A DNA stretch of 64,000 nucleotides from [Phialemoniopsis] sp. UDSM-2020 (GCA_018873225.1 JAEILZ010000004.1:1426001-1490000); one strand, 5' to 3'. Positions 11,921 to 23,605 are shown, counted from the first letter of the stretch. Program-made: numbers and translations. Notes: generated by a model from the letters alone, not told the origin.

Positions 11921-14364
11921 CTGAAGGAGCATGCGGCGGCCTAGGTGGTACTGGGGGTTCCATTAATATAGGCTGCGGTGATTTACTGTCAGCTAGTTTG
12001 CTTAGAAGCCGGTCACATAATCTACATGTCGCTGGCTACCTAACGAGGCCAATCAGCGTGGACTGGAAATCGAAAAACTGAACGGAATAGGGACAAAGCT
12101 CCGCGTAATGAGGATTGATGAGAGATATATCAAATCAAGAGAGAGTCAAGCCAATTGTTAGACTCTGTCGAGATTCGGCTTCCCTCCTTTCACGGGGGAC
12201 ACTCACATCAGAGTATATCTTCAGTCGAGTATCTCTGGCAGCCTCATCGCACAAAACACCTCCCCATCATCTGCACCGTGTGGCCGCTCCCGATCAGATT
12301 GAGAAACCAAACTCAGTCAGAGCTATACTCTGGGATCAAAGGCCGGGGGCCAAATTGTCGGTTAAACAGCCAGAAAGGCAGAGATCACACTCTGTAGGTC
12401 TAGCAACTTTACCTAATCTTGATTGGATCTAGGACCTTGGCCATACAGACAGACAATACACAACTAGTTGACTGGTTCTCAACCGAACATGGGTATGACA
12501 ACAGTGAAGGGGGTGACGGGACGGGCCGGCGAAGGCACACGAGGAGACAAGAATACTCGGTCTCGGGTCCGTGACTTTTAGTCAAAGTAGATTCAATCGG
12601 TTCGATCCGAAAGATGACTGCAAGACATCCAATCAATGTTCGTTCCAAACAATTTTCCACAAGTGAGTTGACAAGAGCTTAATGTTGGTGCTACGTGATA
12701 GTTGCATTTTCAGGACCGCATTAGTTTACTTTTGTGCATACCGAGACTAACCAACGGCGAAAACATTTCACGCTTTTTGTGCACTCTCTCTGGATCGAGC
12801 ATGTGCTTCACAAACGTCCCTGCATGAAGTCTGCACAAACTCAAGCGTTATGTAGCGCCGGGACGCTGACGTGGCTGCTGTTTTGTACAACCACGGATCA
12901 ATGAATCTGCTTTGGCGGCGAATATGCACATTCGGAAGATGTCTGTGCGTTATCCGCTGGCAAGAGGCACGCGGACACCGACGTATTGGGGGCCAAGGTC
13001 TCCGAGGTCAGCGAGAGGCCAAGCAATTGTGCACATTGGCCCAGAGTTGCATTGAGGTTTAACGCAGCAATACATACATATTCTATGCTCGAGACCCAAC
13101 AATTCTTTGGCCAAATGCAATGCTGGCTTGATGTGGTGGCTGGATGGTGCGCGATCCGGGGTGCGCGCCCGGTTTCGGTGTAAGTGCGTCCGGGCCGGCG
13201 GACCTGTGGGTCGGGGCTCGGCGCGGGGCTGTTGGGATTGCTGCCTGAACTCGGCATACCGCATCCGGCTCGAAGATGACAGCGGCAATCATCGGCCGCG
13301 TCAAACAAGGCTCTCAAGGCTCAGGACAGATCATAGAATGCTCTCGTTTCCTATATAATATATGGAGATATGTCTAAGGCTGCCCGGCGAGTGGAGATCA
13401 GGCGGTCTGCTGCCTGAGAATGACTCGACGACTCTTATACCACACGTCGTATCTGACAATCTCAATGGTCAACAATGAAGGGCAGACTAATGCAACCCCT
13501 GCCACCTCTACTTCAATGCCTGGGCGTTTGTTGTACACCCCTCCAACCACAGACACACACCAATCAGGCTGTGTCTAGGCTGCCGTGGAGGTTTAGCAGC
13601 GAATTCGAATTCTGATCACTCCTTCACACCTGCAGTTCACCCCATATCTCGGCACTTATGTCATGCAGATATGCATATATGTGACCATTTGAGAGTGGCG
13701 CCAGTTTCTTGACTTGCAGGGCACTTTCTTTTCGAGGCTCGAGGGGGGGTGTAAGTATTGATAGGTGTGAGGATTGTCTGACATGGGGGTGCTTGACCTT
13801 GTCACTTTATTTCACCCCTCCCAACTTGGAGGACTAGAAATAAGACGACAAGAGGCGGTTCTTGGTTCATGAATGAGTGTTCACAGTCCTGAAAACCTGC
13901 AATAGTCAACTCGGCCGAGGTGTCCAAGTGTCTCCGAGACAGTAGCGCTGGTTCATACACTCACTAGGCGGTCCGTCTGCCTGCTTGCAACCAAGTTGTA
14001 ATTCGCCACTTTGATCAACACACGTCAGGCCCCCCAAATCGTTACGAGGCAGACCGACAAGACAATACTCGTTGCCCACCGCCCAATCACAAACATAAAA
14101 AGTACTTGAGTTTCCTGAAGTACGGATTTTCTTCACTTTACTTTCACAAGAACATCTCTATTCTGAGGCCTTTCTCAGTTCTAGCGAGTTTGGCTTGTGC
14201 TGGTTGGTTCTTTGCGCCTTGGACTTATTTATACGTTGCCTTCCTCACCTGTCACCACTTTCAAAACGGCTCAAAGTGCCGAGACTGTTCACAAACCTTT
14301 CACTTTCACTTTTGATTCGGAAAAGATTTCAATCTACAAAAATCAACTCTAACGTCTTTGAAGC
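11921..14364. other. 2.4 kb region with no recognisable gene
   Basis: The short frames here have no family resemblance and no fungal-type splice structure. If a PKS once continued past 11920, no ER, KR or ACP motif remains here in any frame I read. A TATA-rich patch (CTATATAATATAT) lies at 13351-13363. The right end must contain the promoter and 5' UTR of the BCS1-like gene. Confidence 0.5.
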
Positions 14365-16272
14365 ATGGATTTCAACTCCATGCTCAAGGGCGCCCTGCCC
14401 TCCTTTGGCGGCAACGGGACCAGTTTTGGAGGCAACATGAGCAGCAAACACCTGCCGGACGGCATGGCACAGCTTCTGCCACTCCTCGGCGGCCGGTTCA
14501 ACCCGCTCGTACAGTTCTTCGTGGTCGTGTACGAGATGCTCGGCAGCCGCCTGGGCCTGGACCCGGGTGTCATCCTGACCTTCTTTGGCTTCCTCTGGGC
14601 GTTCAATAAGGTCGGGCGCCAGATATACACCAACATCTACAGCCTCGTCCAGGACCACCTGATGGCGAGCATCCACATCAGCAGCAGCGACGAGATCTAT
14701 CTGCACCTGATGAAGTGGCTGGCGCGGCAGCCGAGGATGGTCAGCTCTCGGTCCCTGATGGCTGAGACGGTAGGCAAGACGGCGTGGGAGGACGAGGACG
14801 AGTCCGACGTCCTCAAGACGAGAATCTCACCTGACGGAAGTGGTGTCTATCTGAACTTCTCGAATCAGGAGGCTAAGGCCCCTCCTCGATTCATTCCGGC
14901 CATGGGAACTCACCAGTTCTGGTTCGACGGCAAGTACTTCCGTCTGCGCCGCAAGCAAGAGTCCTTCATGGAGGACTCGCCGCAGTCGGGCGGCATGACG
15001 CTCAAGGATAAAGAAAACCTCGTGGTCTCGTGCTTCGGCTGGTCGCCGAACCCGATCAAGAAGCTCCTCCAGCACTGCAAGGAGCAGTACTACTCGGACC
15101 ACCACGCGCGCACCATCGTCAAGCGGCCCAACTCGCAAAACGTCCGGCGCTTCGGCGGCCGCAACGCCTGGCTGCAGGTCGCCAACCGGCCGGTGCGGCC
15201 CATGAAGACGGTCGTCCTCGACAAGTTCCAAAAGGTCCAGGTCCTCTCCGACATCAACGAGTACCTGCACCCGGCCACTCCGCGCTGGTACGCCAACCGC
15301 GGCATCCCGCTGCGCAGGGGTTACCTGTTCCACGGCCCTCCCGGCACGGGCAAGACCTCGTTGTCCTTTGCACTCGCTGGCGTTTTCGGTCTCGACATCT
15401 ACGTCATCAGTCTACTTGAGCCCTCCCTCTCCGAGGAGGATCTCTCGGCGCTCTTCAACACCCTACCACGCCGCTGCGTCGTCCTGCTTGAGGACATCGA
15501 CACAGCGGGCCTCAGCCGGCCCGCTGACCCCAACCAGCAAGGCAGCGGCCCAGACGGCAAGGGCGGCGGCGCAGGGGGCGACGGCATCCCGCCCAACGAG
15601 TGGAAGGTGGCCGACCTCGCACGCGCGCTCAAGGAGAAGGGCAACGACCCCAACGAGAAGAAGGGCATCTCGCTGTCGGGCCTGCTCAACGCCATCGACG
15701 GCGTCGCCTCGCACGAGGGCCGCGTGCTCATCATGACGACCAACAAGCCCGAGTCGCTCGACGAGGCGCTCATCCGGCCCGGCCGCGTCGACCTGCAGGT
15801 CGGCTTCACCAACTCGACGCAGGAGCAGGCGCGCGAGCTGTTTGAGCGCATGTACGAGGCCGACAGCGGCCACGCGCGCGGCGGCAAGCCTGCTGCTGCA
15901 CCTTCTGGTGTTGCTGCTGCTGCTGCTGCTACGACTAATGGGCACGTCGTCGATAACTTCGCCGCGAGCCAGATGAACGGCAGTGCTCATCATCATGATG
16001 GTGGCGCTAAGGGCCAGGAGAAGGAGGAAGCGACTACGACGGCCGAGATCAGCCACGACGAGCGCCTCGACATGGCGCCCGAGGAGTTGCAGCGCATCGC
16101 CGTCGACTTTGCGGGCAAGATCCCCGACGGTCGCTTCTCGCCGGCCGAGATCCAGGGGTTCTTGCTGAAGCGCAAGAAGAACCCGCGCAAGGCGCTCGAG
16201 GAGGTCGACCGGTGGGTCGAGGCCATGGTGCAGCTCAAGGAGAGCAAGACCAAAGTGCTGCAGGTGCAGTAA
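14365..16272 (+). CDS. BCS1: BCS1-like mitochondrial AAA ATPase
   Basis: A single exon of 635 residues. The N-terminal third has a hydrophobic segment (PLVQFFVVVYEMLG and LTFFGFLWAF) followed by the BCS1 N-terminal domain, with YFRLRRK at about 190-200. The AAA core has Walker A GPPGTGKTS (about 324-332), Walker B CVVLLEDID (about 371-379) and the sensor region MTTNKPESLDEALIRPGRVD. Bcs1 inserts the Rieske Fe-S protein into complex III. Filamentous fungi carry several Bcs1 paralogues, and this protein is longer than yeast Bcs1 (456 residues). The extra length comes from a Gly-rich insert after Walker B (about 388-412) and an Ala/His/Gly-rich insert in the lid region (about 508-565). It may therefore be a paralogue and not the complex III chaperone itself. 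Confidence 0.85.
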   Translation: MDFNSMLKGALPSFGGNGTSFGGNMSSKHLPDGMAQLLPLLGGRFNPLVQFFVVVYEMLGSRLGLDPGVILTFFGFLWAFNKVGRQIYTNIYSLVQDHLMASIHISSSDEIYLHLMKWLARQPRMVSSRSLMAETVGKTAWEDEDESDVLKTRISPDGSGVYLNFSNQEAKAPPRFIPAMGTHQFWFDGKYFRLRRKQESFMEDSPQSGGMTLKDKENLVVSCFGWSPNPIKKLLQHCKEQYYSDHHARTIVKRPNSQNVRRFGGRNAWLQVANRPVRPMKTVVLDKFQKVQVLSDINEYLHPATPRWYANRGIPLRRGYLFHGPPGTGKTSLSFALAGVFGLDIYVISLLEPSLSEEDLSALFNTLPRRCVVLLEDIDTAGLSRPADPNQQGSGPDGKGGGAGGDGIPPNEWKVADLARALKEKGNDPNEKKGISLSGLLNAIDGVASHEGRVLIMTTNKPESLDEALIRPGRVDLQVGFTNSTQEQARELFERMYEADSGHARGGKPAAAPSGVAAAAAATTNGHVVDNFAASQMNGSAHHHDGGAKGQEKEEATTTAEISHDERLDMAPEELQRIAVDFAGKIPDGRFSPAEIQGFLLKRKKNPRKALEEVDRWVEAMVQLKESKTKVLQVQ

Positions 16273-16759
16273 ACGGAATAGGGGCAGAGGTCACATGGGC
16301 AGGGGATCGGTTTCCATCATCATCATTACATGAACTGCATGCGAGGCATACGGCGTTTTCGTTCTCTCTCTCTCTCTTCTCTGCTTGCATTTACACGCGA
16401 GACAGGTGGTTGATGGGTTGCATGGATGCATACATGGCGGTGGCGGTGTTTCCTCAAAGATTGGACTCTCTATCTCATCCTAGACTGGACATAATAAAAC
16501 GTCCCTGACACGCTGATATGACCATGTTCCTGCGATGTTCGCTCTTACCAATATCTGAACCATGCTGATGATAATATCCCCTTTGGATCATACGCTGCCC
16601 GGGCCCTAATACCAAAGTCCTAGGATATTAAATGTTGGATGAACCTATAGACCGCTGCTCTTCCATATCGATGATGCTGCTCAGGGGCCCGCCAAATTCT
16701 AGATCCGAATAGCATCCAAAAACCAGAACCCCCGGTGATCTCCCTCCCCTCAAGCCCCT
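16273..16759. other. convergent intergenic region
   Basis: About 490 bp between the 3' ends of the BCS1-like and asparaginase genes. It includes a CT repeat at about 16362-16380. No gene is seen. Confidence 0.5.
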
Positions 16760-18331
16760 TCAAGCCTTCGCCGCCCCGCTCGCCGTCTCGCTCTCCCAGA
16801 GGTGCGCCCCGGCCTCCTGGAGCAGGCGCGCGTTCTCCGCGAGGCCCGACTTGTCCGCCAGGAACAGCGGCGTGTTGTTGGCGCGGTTGCGCACGTGCAC
16901 GCTCGCGCCCCTCGTCAGCAGCTCGCGCAGGACGGCGGCGTCCGGGCCGACGGCGGCGAGGTGCACGGCCGTGTTGCCCGCGTAGTCGGCGCGCTTGAGC
17001 AGGCCGTGCGCGTCGTCGCGGTCGCAGTCGATGATGTCCCTCACGGAGACCAAGTCGCCGCGCTGGATGGCGTAGCCCAGCGCCGTGAAAGCCGACTCTG
17101 CGGGCGCCAGGCGCACGGCGACGGCCTCGACGTCGCCGCCCGGGTGCGTGAAGACGGGAGAGGCCATCTCGGTCATCTCGCCGCGGATCGAGTGGGCCAT
17201 GTCGGCGCGGACGCTCTCGGTCGAGAGCCCGCGGAGGTCCTTGAGCGCGAGCAGGTACGAGAGCTTGGTCAGGGCGGCCTCGGTCGTCAGGTCGTGGCCA
17301 AAGACGACGCCCGCGCGGCCGAGGGCGGTGCCGGGCGCGTAGAGCGGCGAGACGAAGCCGTTTGTGCACTGGCTGACGTTGACGACGACGATGCCCCGCT
17401 CGCAGGCCTGCTGGATGACCTTGGTCAGGCTGCCGTCGACGCCGCCCGGCGCGTTGCCCATGCCGAACGTCTCGAGGATGAGGCCGCGGAGGTTGGGCGC
17501 CCTGAAGACGGCGTCGAGCATCTCGGGCATGATGCCGGGGAATATGCGAAAGGCCGCGACGTGGGCGGTGTCCAGGTACTTTGTGATGTCGAACTGGGTG
17601 ATGCGCGTCGGCCTCCGGACTAGAGACCAGTTGACATCGACACCCAGGCTTGTGACTTTGGCGAGAGGCTCGCAGTTGGGGCTGTCAAAGGCTTCGAAAG
17701 CCGAGGCGGACACCTTAGTCGTCCTGTTGCCCCGGAACAGAGTGTGATGGAAGAATAGGCAGACCTCCGGGATGACAAAGGTGCCGGCGATGATGAGCGA
17801 GCCAAGCAAGTTGTCCACGGCATCCGACTGCAGGGCGAAGATGGACGCTTGGGAACCAGTTAGGATGACAGGCTTGCCTAGGTCTGACATCATGAAAGAC
17901 AGAGCCGAAGCTGTGTAGGCTAGCGAGTCTGTGCCGTGGAGAACAACAAAGCCATCGTACAGATGGTAGTTCTCCTTGACCGTGAGTGCTATCTCAGTCC
18001 AGCCGACAGAGGAAATCGAGCTCGAGTCCAGGAGTGGTGAGAATTCCAAGATGCCGTATCGGATGTGCCGTGAGTATGCGCTCGGAGGCGTCCTCAAGCT
18101 CGGGAGAGTGATGCGCTCTCCATTCTTGTATGCGACCAGCTCGATCGCAGGAGATGTTGGATCGTTAAAGGACGGCCGCGGCGCCATGGCATTCTTCAAA
18201 AACCCCGTCATGGGAATCAGACCGTCCGCAGAAGGCTGCATGCAGATGGTTCCTCCAGTCATGATGATCAACACCCGGGACTCGGGGTAGTTGGAGGTGG
18301 GCAGGTCCCCCTCTACCGGTAGGTGCCCCAT
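16760..18331 (-). CDS. cytosolic-type L-asparaginase with C-terminal ankyrin repeats
   Basis: A single exon of 523 residues. The asparaginase/glutaminase domain spans about residues 18-370. It has the first catalytic motif IMTGGTIC (nucleophilic Thr28) and the second motif LHGTDSLAYTA (His132-Ser136), followed by VILTGSQ. The C-terminal part (about 415-515) contains ankyrin-type repeats, for example GNTAVHLAAVGPDAAVLREL and NNTPLFLADKSGLAENARLL. This domain order is that of the human 60-kDa lysophospholipase/ASPG and of many fungal type I asparaginases. There is no signal peptide, so a cytosolic enzyme hydrolysing asparagine to aspartate and ammonia is expected. The start at 18331 is supported by MGHLPVEGD running directly into the domain. 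Confidence 0.93.
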   Translation of the reverse strand: MGHLPVEGDLPTSNYPESRVLIIMTGGTICMQPSADGLIPMTGFLKNAMAPRPSFNDPTSPAIELVAYKNGERITLPSLRTPPSAYSRHIRYGILEFSPLLDSSSISSVGWTEIALTVKENYHLYDGFVVLHGTDSLAYTASALSFMMSDLGKPVILTGSQASIFALQSDAVDNLLGSLIIAGTFVIPEVCLFFHHTLFRGNRTTKVSASAFEAFDSPNCEPLAKVTSLGVDVNWSLVRRPTRITQFDITKYLDTAHVAAFRIFPGIMPEMLDAVFRAPNLRGLILETFGMGNAPGGVDGSLTKVIQQACERGIVVVNVSQCTNGFVSPLYAPGTALGRAGVVFGHDLTTEAALTKLSYLLALKDLRGLSTESVRADMAHSIRGEMTEMASPVFTHPGGDVEAVAVRLAPAESAFTALGYAIQRGDLVSVRDIIDCDRDDAHGLLKRADYAGNTAVHLAAVGPDAAVLRELLTRGASVHVRNRANNTPLFLADKSGLAENARLLQEAGAHLWESETASGAAKA

Positions 18332-19671
18332 GGCGACTTGGACGGCTCAAGATGAATTATTCCCAAACTTGAGTAGTGTTTGCGCTTGCTTTGTCCTGAG
18401 TAATTGAACACGGGTTCCTCGAGGACAGAGTTGTTTTAAGAGCTGAGCTTGAATAACAACTTGTTCGATAAGAAATAAAGCGTGGGAAGAAAATAGCAAA
18501 TGTTGAATCGCAAGTGCGTCTGTTGCCCTTTTGGGGATGAAATGGGTGTTAGTCGTGTAAGAGGAATCGTAAGTAGTCGAGCGGCGTTTCCTCCGACAGG
18601 CACTCTGACAGTCTTGGCGACCTTACTTCACTGGGGTTTAGGATGGATTTCGACTATTTCGATTCAAGAGAAGCCGGCGTCCACTCTTTTTGTATCGAAA
18701 TGTCGTCTCCAAAACGCTAGAGTTCGTGGTGACAAAACTAAAAAATTCTCAGTCCCACGGCATCGCCCGGCTTGGTTGACCGAATCGCGCTCCACCCCGA
18801 CGCAGACGACGGCGGCGGGAGCTATGCTTTTGCGTCTAAAAAGGTATCTGTATCGCGCAGAAGGGCAGGCCGGTGCCCCGGTGCCCACCGCGTTTCGAGG
18901 TAATATGGACTGGAAAAGTGGCGATAACTATTACCCCATTGTAACTCCCATGGTCGAGGCGGGTGGTCGCAGGATCCGGGGTGGCCTCAAACTTTTAGTA
19001 ATGGGTTCGGGACGGAATGGTCTTGCAATGGAGCAGGTCGAACATGACCGGGTTCCGATAGGATGGGCATCCTCCATGATGGGGTAATTGCTGGGCTCAT
19101 TGACGGCAAGGGAAGGCTTATCTCGAGCTCATGGTGTTGTTCTTCCAAGCTGGGAAGAGCCGCATAGATCCTCCAGACCGGGAAATAGCGGCTGTCCAGG
19201 ATCAGACAGCGACTGACATGGCCCTGGTGCGTAATCCCTTGACAAGGATATCCGCTGCTCCTGACTCGTCTGATTTGTATGGACATTTCACATGCTTAGA
19301 GCCCTTGGATCCAGTTGCAACATCACCAATCTCTCGAGTAAAGGAAATTTCAATTCATGCATTATCCATAGGTCTACCTGAGATGAGAGAATGGCAATAT
19401 GTCACTCGGCTTTCGACTCATTAGGAATCATGATAAAAACCTCTCTTGACAAGATATTAATGTAAAACATTACAAAGAGGCGTCATAACCAATTCATATG
19501 ATGTGTAAGTCCCTCCAAGAGCCACGGCATGTCAGAAAGCAGTCTTCCCCGCTTCGCCTTGGTGTCCCTCACCGACTCCCTGAGTGCAATTCGTAAACCT
19601 CGTGGTAGCAAGTCTGCGCTACTGATGTCATGTGTTGGTACAATGTCTTCCCCATCTGCCGGTCCCAGCTC
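18332..19671. other. intergenic region upstream of asparaginase and downstream of the Shg1 gene
   Basis: About 1.3 kb. A plus-strand frame of 195 codons at 18500-19087 is present but has no family features, and I do not call it. The region probably carries the asparaginase promoter on its left and the 3' UTR of the Shg1-domain gene on its right. Confidence 0.45.
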
Positions 19672-22264
19672 CTAGGCTCGGCTCCTGCTGCGACGTCGGC
19701 TGCGTGACCTGTCGCGTCGCTCCCTCCTTGGCGGCGAAGCAGTCCTGTCGCGCCTCGGCCGATGCCTCTCGCGATCACGGTCTCGCGACCTATCCCGCGA
19801 CCTGTCCCGAACGCGGTCCCTGTCTCTGTCGTCTCGATGGCGTTCGCGATCTCTGTCTCGGTCACGATCACGATCGCGTTCCCTGTCCCTATCCCTATCC
19901 CGGTCTCCATCCCTGTCACGCTCCCGATAAGAGGGCCTTTCACGGCGCGGGCTGCGACTGCGGCTCCTAGTACGATCCCGCCGTCTGTCGGTCCGGTCGT
20001 CCCGGTGTCTATCCCGATCCCGCTCCCGGTCTCTCGAGCGGTCCCTATCCCTCGGCCGATCGCCTGTAACGTGCCGGTCGATGGTGCGACTCTTGCGGTC
20101 TGCCGGGACGTATCGGTCGATCTCCTCGGGTTTGTTGGACCGCCTGACATCCGGGGACTGCTCCTCAGCAGAAGGACGCTTGTCGTCGATGCCGGGGATG
20201 GGCATGCCCTTCTCGCGAGCCTCGCGCTGTGCGGCCAAATAAGCCTTGGCCTCCTTCTCGCGCTCTTTAACCTGCTCTTGCTTCCAGGCTTCTTTCTCGT
20301 CCTTGTCCAGGCGTGATGGCGGGCGGACGTATTCCGTCCTTGACCTCGACCTACTTCTTCGGTCCCGGCTCTTTTCACGTCGGTCCGAGACTCGCACAGA
20401 GTCTCGCCTGTCCAAATCTCGCCGCTCAGGCTCCCGCCGCAACGATTCCCGCCTGTCGGACCTGACCTTGGACTTGCTACGGTCACGCCTGTCACGGGGT
20501 GATCTGCTTCTGTCTTTCTTAGTCGCACGATCGCGATCTCGTGAGGCACTCCGGTCGCGCCTGTCGGTAGTCCTTCGGGACCGACTTCGTTCACGGCGGT
20601 CCGTTCGCGCTCTGGAACGGCTGCGGTCTCGCCGTTCCGTCCTATGTCGAGATCTGCTCCGATCTCGCCGGTCATCCCTTCTGTCGTCGCGACGATCCGT
20701 CTTCGCCCTTGACCGACTTCGTTCTCGTCGATCTTCTCGCCTATCCGACCGATAGCGGGACCGGCTCCTATCTCTGCGATCTCTGTCATCGCGTCTGCGC
20801 GACGGAGAACGATGGCGTTTGCGATCATCGGCGTGACTTTGGCGGCTGCGGTCTCTGTCCCGAGCCCGATCCTTGTCCCGATTATTGTCCTGGTCGCGAT
20901 CCTTATCCCGCTCGGACTCCTTGTCGCGGTGGCGTGAACGTTCACGACTCTTGGGCCGTCGGCTTTCTTCCCTGGGCTTGGGTGTAGTCGATTCTTTCTT
21001 GACCTCGGCGCCGTCGCCTTCGTCCCTTGATCCAGCCCTAGGTTTGCTCAGGCTAGCCTCCGGCTTGAGGCTGCTCTTTTCGGACGCCTTGCGAATCGGT
21101 TGGATTGCAGAGGCTGGTTTCGTTTTCCGTGGCGGCGGTGCCAGGGTCTCGTCAATTTCCATCTCGGGCTGCTTCTGCGAACCGCGTTTGCTCTCCCGCA
21201 ACAAATCTTCCATGGCCAGCTCTTCCAGCCGCGCATGCTCCTCTTTGGACAGCTCCTTTTTGGTATCTCCAGAACGATGATGGCGGCTGTCATCGCGATC
21301 TCTGCGATGGCGGCTGTCCCTGTCGCGGTCGCGATCACGAGAGTAATGACGGCGCTCACGACTGCGCTCGCGGTCACGATCACGCGAACGACGGCGTTCC
21401 CTGTCGCGATCCCTGTCCCGGTCACGTCGTTCCCGACTGCGCTCGCGCTCCTTCTCTCGCTCACGGCGTCGTTCCTCCCTCTCTTTCTCCCTCTGTTCTT
21501 CCCGCTCGCGCTCCTCCTTTCTCCTCGCCTCTCGCGCCTCGCGTTCCTCTTCACGCCGCTTCATCTCTTCCTTCTCCCGAATTTCGCGCTGCAATTTCTC
21601 CTTCTCATCCTCGATCTTCTTGAGCTCCTGTCGAACCTTCTCTCTCTCTTGCTGTCGGGCAGCGGTCTCGGCTGCGTACTCTTCGTCCGTCTTGGAGCCC
21701 TTCTTGCGTTCCTCCTCGGCGACTTCGTCACCAACCTCTGTCCGCCGCAGCTCACGCATGTGCTCCTCGATGGCCGCAGAATCTATCAGACCTTCGATAA
21801 CGGCCTGGGCTTTCTGGTAGACCCCGCTCCTGTCCAGAGCACCGTCAATGAGAGCTGCTGCCTTGCCACGGTCAAGGGTGAGCAGCTGAGATGGGTTGCG
21901 CTCGATTTCTTGTTCGGCGACCTCCAGTATCGATTTAGTGACCTGTGCTTCGTAGTCCTATAGCCCTGATTGTCAGCATGCGACGAACATCATTGAAATA
22001 AAGGGCCAATGCCCAGATCCATGTGTTGCAACATACACTAGCCTCGAACTTGTCCCAGACCTGCTTGCGGATCGCATCGTAGCCTCCCTTCTTTTTGAAC
22101 GAGTGTGCGAGCCCCTCAATTGCAGTCCGCACCGCAGAGGTCAAGGGAAGGTCGGACGCCTTGTATTTCCTGGGCGCGGGCGCACTTGCAGATGCAGCTG
22201 CAGGGGCCACGGCTGGCTCTTGTGCTTCGAGAGAAGGCATGGCGACGGGAGCAGGAACCGCCAT
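19672..22264 (-). CDS. SHG1: Shg1 (COMPASS component)-domain protein with long RS/RD/RE tail
   Basis: Two exons, 22264-22037 and 21957-19672, with a GTATGT donor and a TATAG acceptor, give 837 residues. The first about 150 residues form the Shg1/BOD1 domain: LAHSFKKKGGYDAIRKQVWD, then VTKSILEVAEQEIERNPSQL. Yeast Shg1 is a small subunit of the Set1/COMPASS histone H3K4 methyltransferase. Here the domain is followed by a coiled-coil-like charged stretch (EEMKRREEEREA). Then come more than 550 residues dominated by Arg-Asp, Arg-Glu and Arg-Ser dipeptides, as in splicing regulators. The RS/RD tail contains a few Lys- and Pro-rich breaks (for example LDKDEKEAWKQEQVKEREKE). The repeat composition makes several other frames open by chance. 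The chromatin role comes from the domain; a role in RNA processing is inferred from the tail. Confidence 0.85.
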
Positions 22265-22942
22265 CAGCGCCGCGGTTGCGCGCGCGCGTGTTCGGTTACT
22301 TCTGGCTTTGAGACGTGTCCGTCATACAGACAGAGGGTGATCGCGTGCGCGGAAAGGAAGAGACGCTGAAGGATTGATTATGAGCTGGACGAGGTGAGCA
22401 GGGTTACAAACAAGGTCCGTTCCGAGCCGTCTGGACTGTTTGATTGCTGCAACACCGGACCTTTTGAATATAGCCGTTTGATGGATAGACAACTTTCCAG
22501 AGTGGGAACCCCAGATTGGCAGGCCAGAAACGCGACAAGTCGTGAAAGGTCCCGCTAAAAAGTCGCTGCAAGTGGGCGATCCATGGCCCCTGTACCCACT
22601 GGATTACAGCACGCTACGCACTGTTGGGACGAATCAATCTGATCAGCCGGCGTCCCCACTTTGCGGCGAGCAGCCAGCTGGACAAACATCTTTTCCGAGC
22701 CGTCGACCAATCCCAGGCGCCCCGATACAACAGAACATTGAATTCCCGGCAAGTGGGTGCTCAGATGTCAGAGAGACGACCTTGCTTTGAAGATAGCTTC
22801 ATCGACTCACACATTCCCTACGAGCTCCGACCGCCTTCTCTCGCACCAGGGCGTCAGATCACACCTTCATTCGATCAAGACATCCCGAGCGTCTTGTTTT
22901 TCATACCGTTCACGGCGCATCCGGCGACCTACTGCCTCCAAA
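22265..22942. promoter_or_regulatory. divergent promoter between the Shg1-domain gene and the small complex I-like gene
   Basis: About 680 bp with no coding frame of interest. It should carry the promoters and 5' UTRs of both flanking genes. No specific site is recognised. Confidence 0.45.
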
Positions 22943-23318
22943 ATGGTTTCAAGAGTCCTCTTCTGGTCCGGCTTCGGTATGTTCTCCCACCATACTCGGC
23001 ACCTCTACGGCCTCTGTATAGCTTGTCGCGAGTCAATTGAAACACGGCCGTATCTGGAAGCTCTTTTGGATGGTTATACTAATCCATAGCACAGGCATTG
23101 CCGTGCGAGCATGGCAGCTCGGCCTCGAGATGCGACCCCTCTTCAACAAGAGCTCACTATGGGCCTACCCCGTCTTCGCAGCATGCGGCGCGAGCTTTGG
23201 TTATTACATGCAGGGCGTCGATGACCGACAATCGGCAATCTTGGAGGAGAGGAAGCGGGCTATCCTGGAGAAGAGGGCGAGGAGGGCACTGAGGGAGGGT
23301 GAGGCCGCTACCGCATAA
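22943..23318 (+). CDS. small mitochondrial membrane protein, probable complex I accessory subunit
   Basis: Two exons, 22943-22976 and 23095-23318, encode 85 residues. The donor is GTATGT, the branch site TACTAAT and the acceptor CACAG. The protein begins MVSRVLFWSGFGIAVRAWQL and has a second hydrophobic stretch (LWAYPVFAACGASFGYYM), followed by a charged, Arg/Lys/Glu-rich helix (EERKRAILEKRARRA). Size and layout match short fungal proteins usually named as a 14-kDa NADH:ubiquinone oxidoreductase accessory subunit. I recall that family from memory and did not verify it. The first exon is only 34 nt, so the model would be missed by single-exon calling. Several other mitochondrial genes lie within 5 kb. 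Confidence 0.7.
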
Positions 23319-23605
23319 GCCGCTTTGAGAAGATGGGAAGGCGGATAGTCGGACTTGTACATTTTTTCTTATTGTCAGATATAGTGTCACAGCATTCAAG
23401 ACCATATCATGATATTTGGCACAGCCATTTCAATTCTGTTTGTCAAGTCTTGGTGTGATGGTACATAAAACGATCGGTTCTCTCGACCGAACCGTCGACT
23501 AACAGGAAAACGCCAATTGACACAAACTCCAGAATTCCCGAACGCTTTTATGTCAAACTGCAGGCCATCTGCTTGAGTTTAGCGGAAAGCATATCTTCCC
23601 GACTT

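Noticed and set aside
12898..13317. Overlapping ORFs on both strands in the gene-free region at 13 kb
   Set aside because: They overlap each other in several frames and lack motifs, splice structure and start context.
11921..14364. A possible continuation of the PKS (ER, KR or ACP) downstream of the methyltransferase fragment
   Set aside because: I looked for typical ER, KR and phosphopantetheine motifs in the forward frames and found none, so the fragment ends at 11920.
18500..19087. Plus-strand open frame of 195 codons upstream of asparaginase
   Set aside because: No recognisable domain, irregular composition, and no splice or promoter support. Its position suggests 5' leader DNA of the asparaginase gene.
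19569..21963. Large antisense and off-frame ORFs over the RS/RD-rich gene
   Set aside because: Arg-Asp/Glu/Ser codon repeats leave several other frames free of stops. The products are low-complexity mirrors of the real protein.
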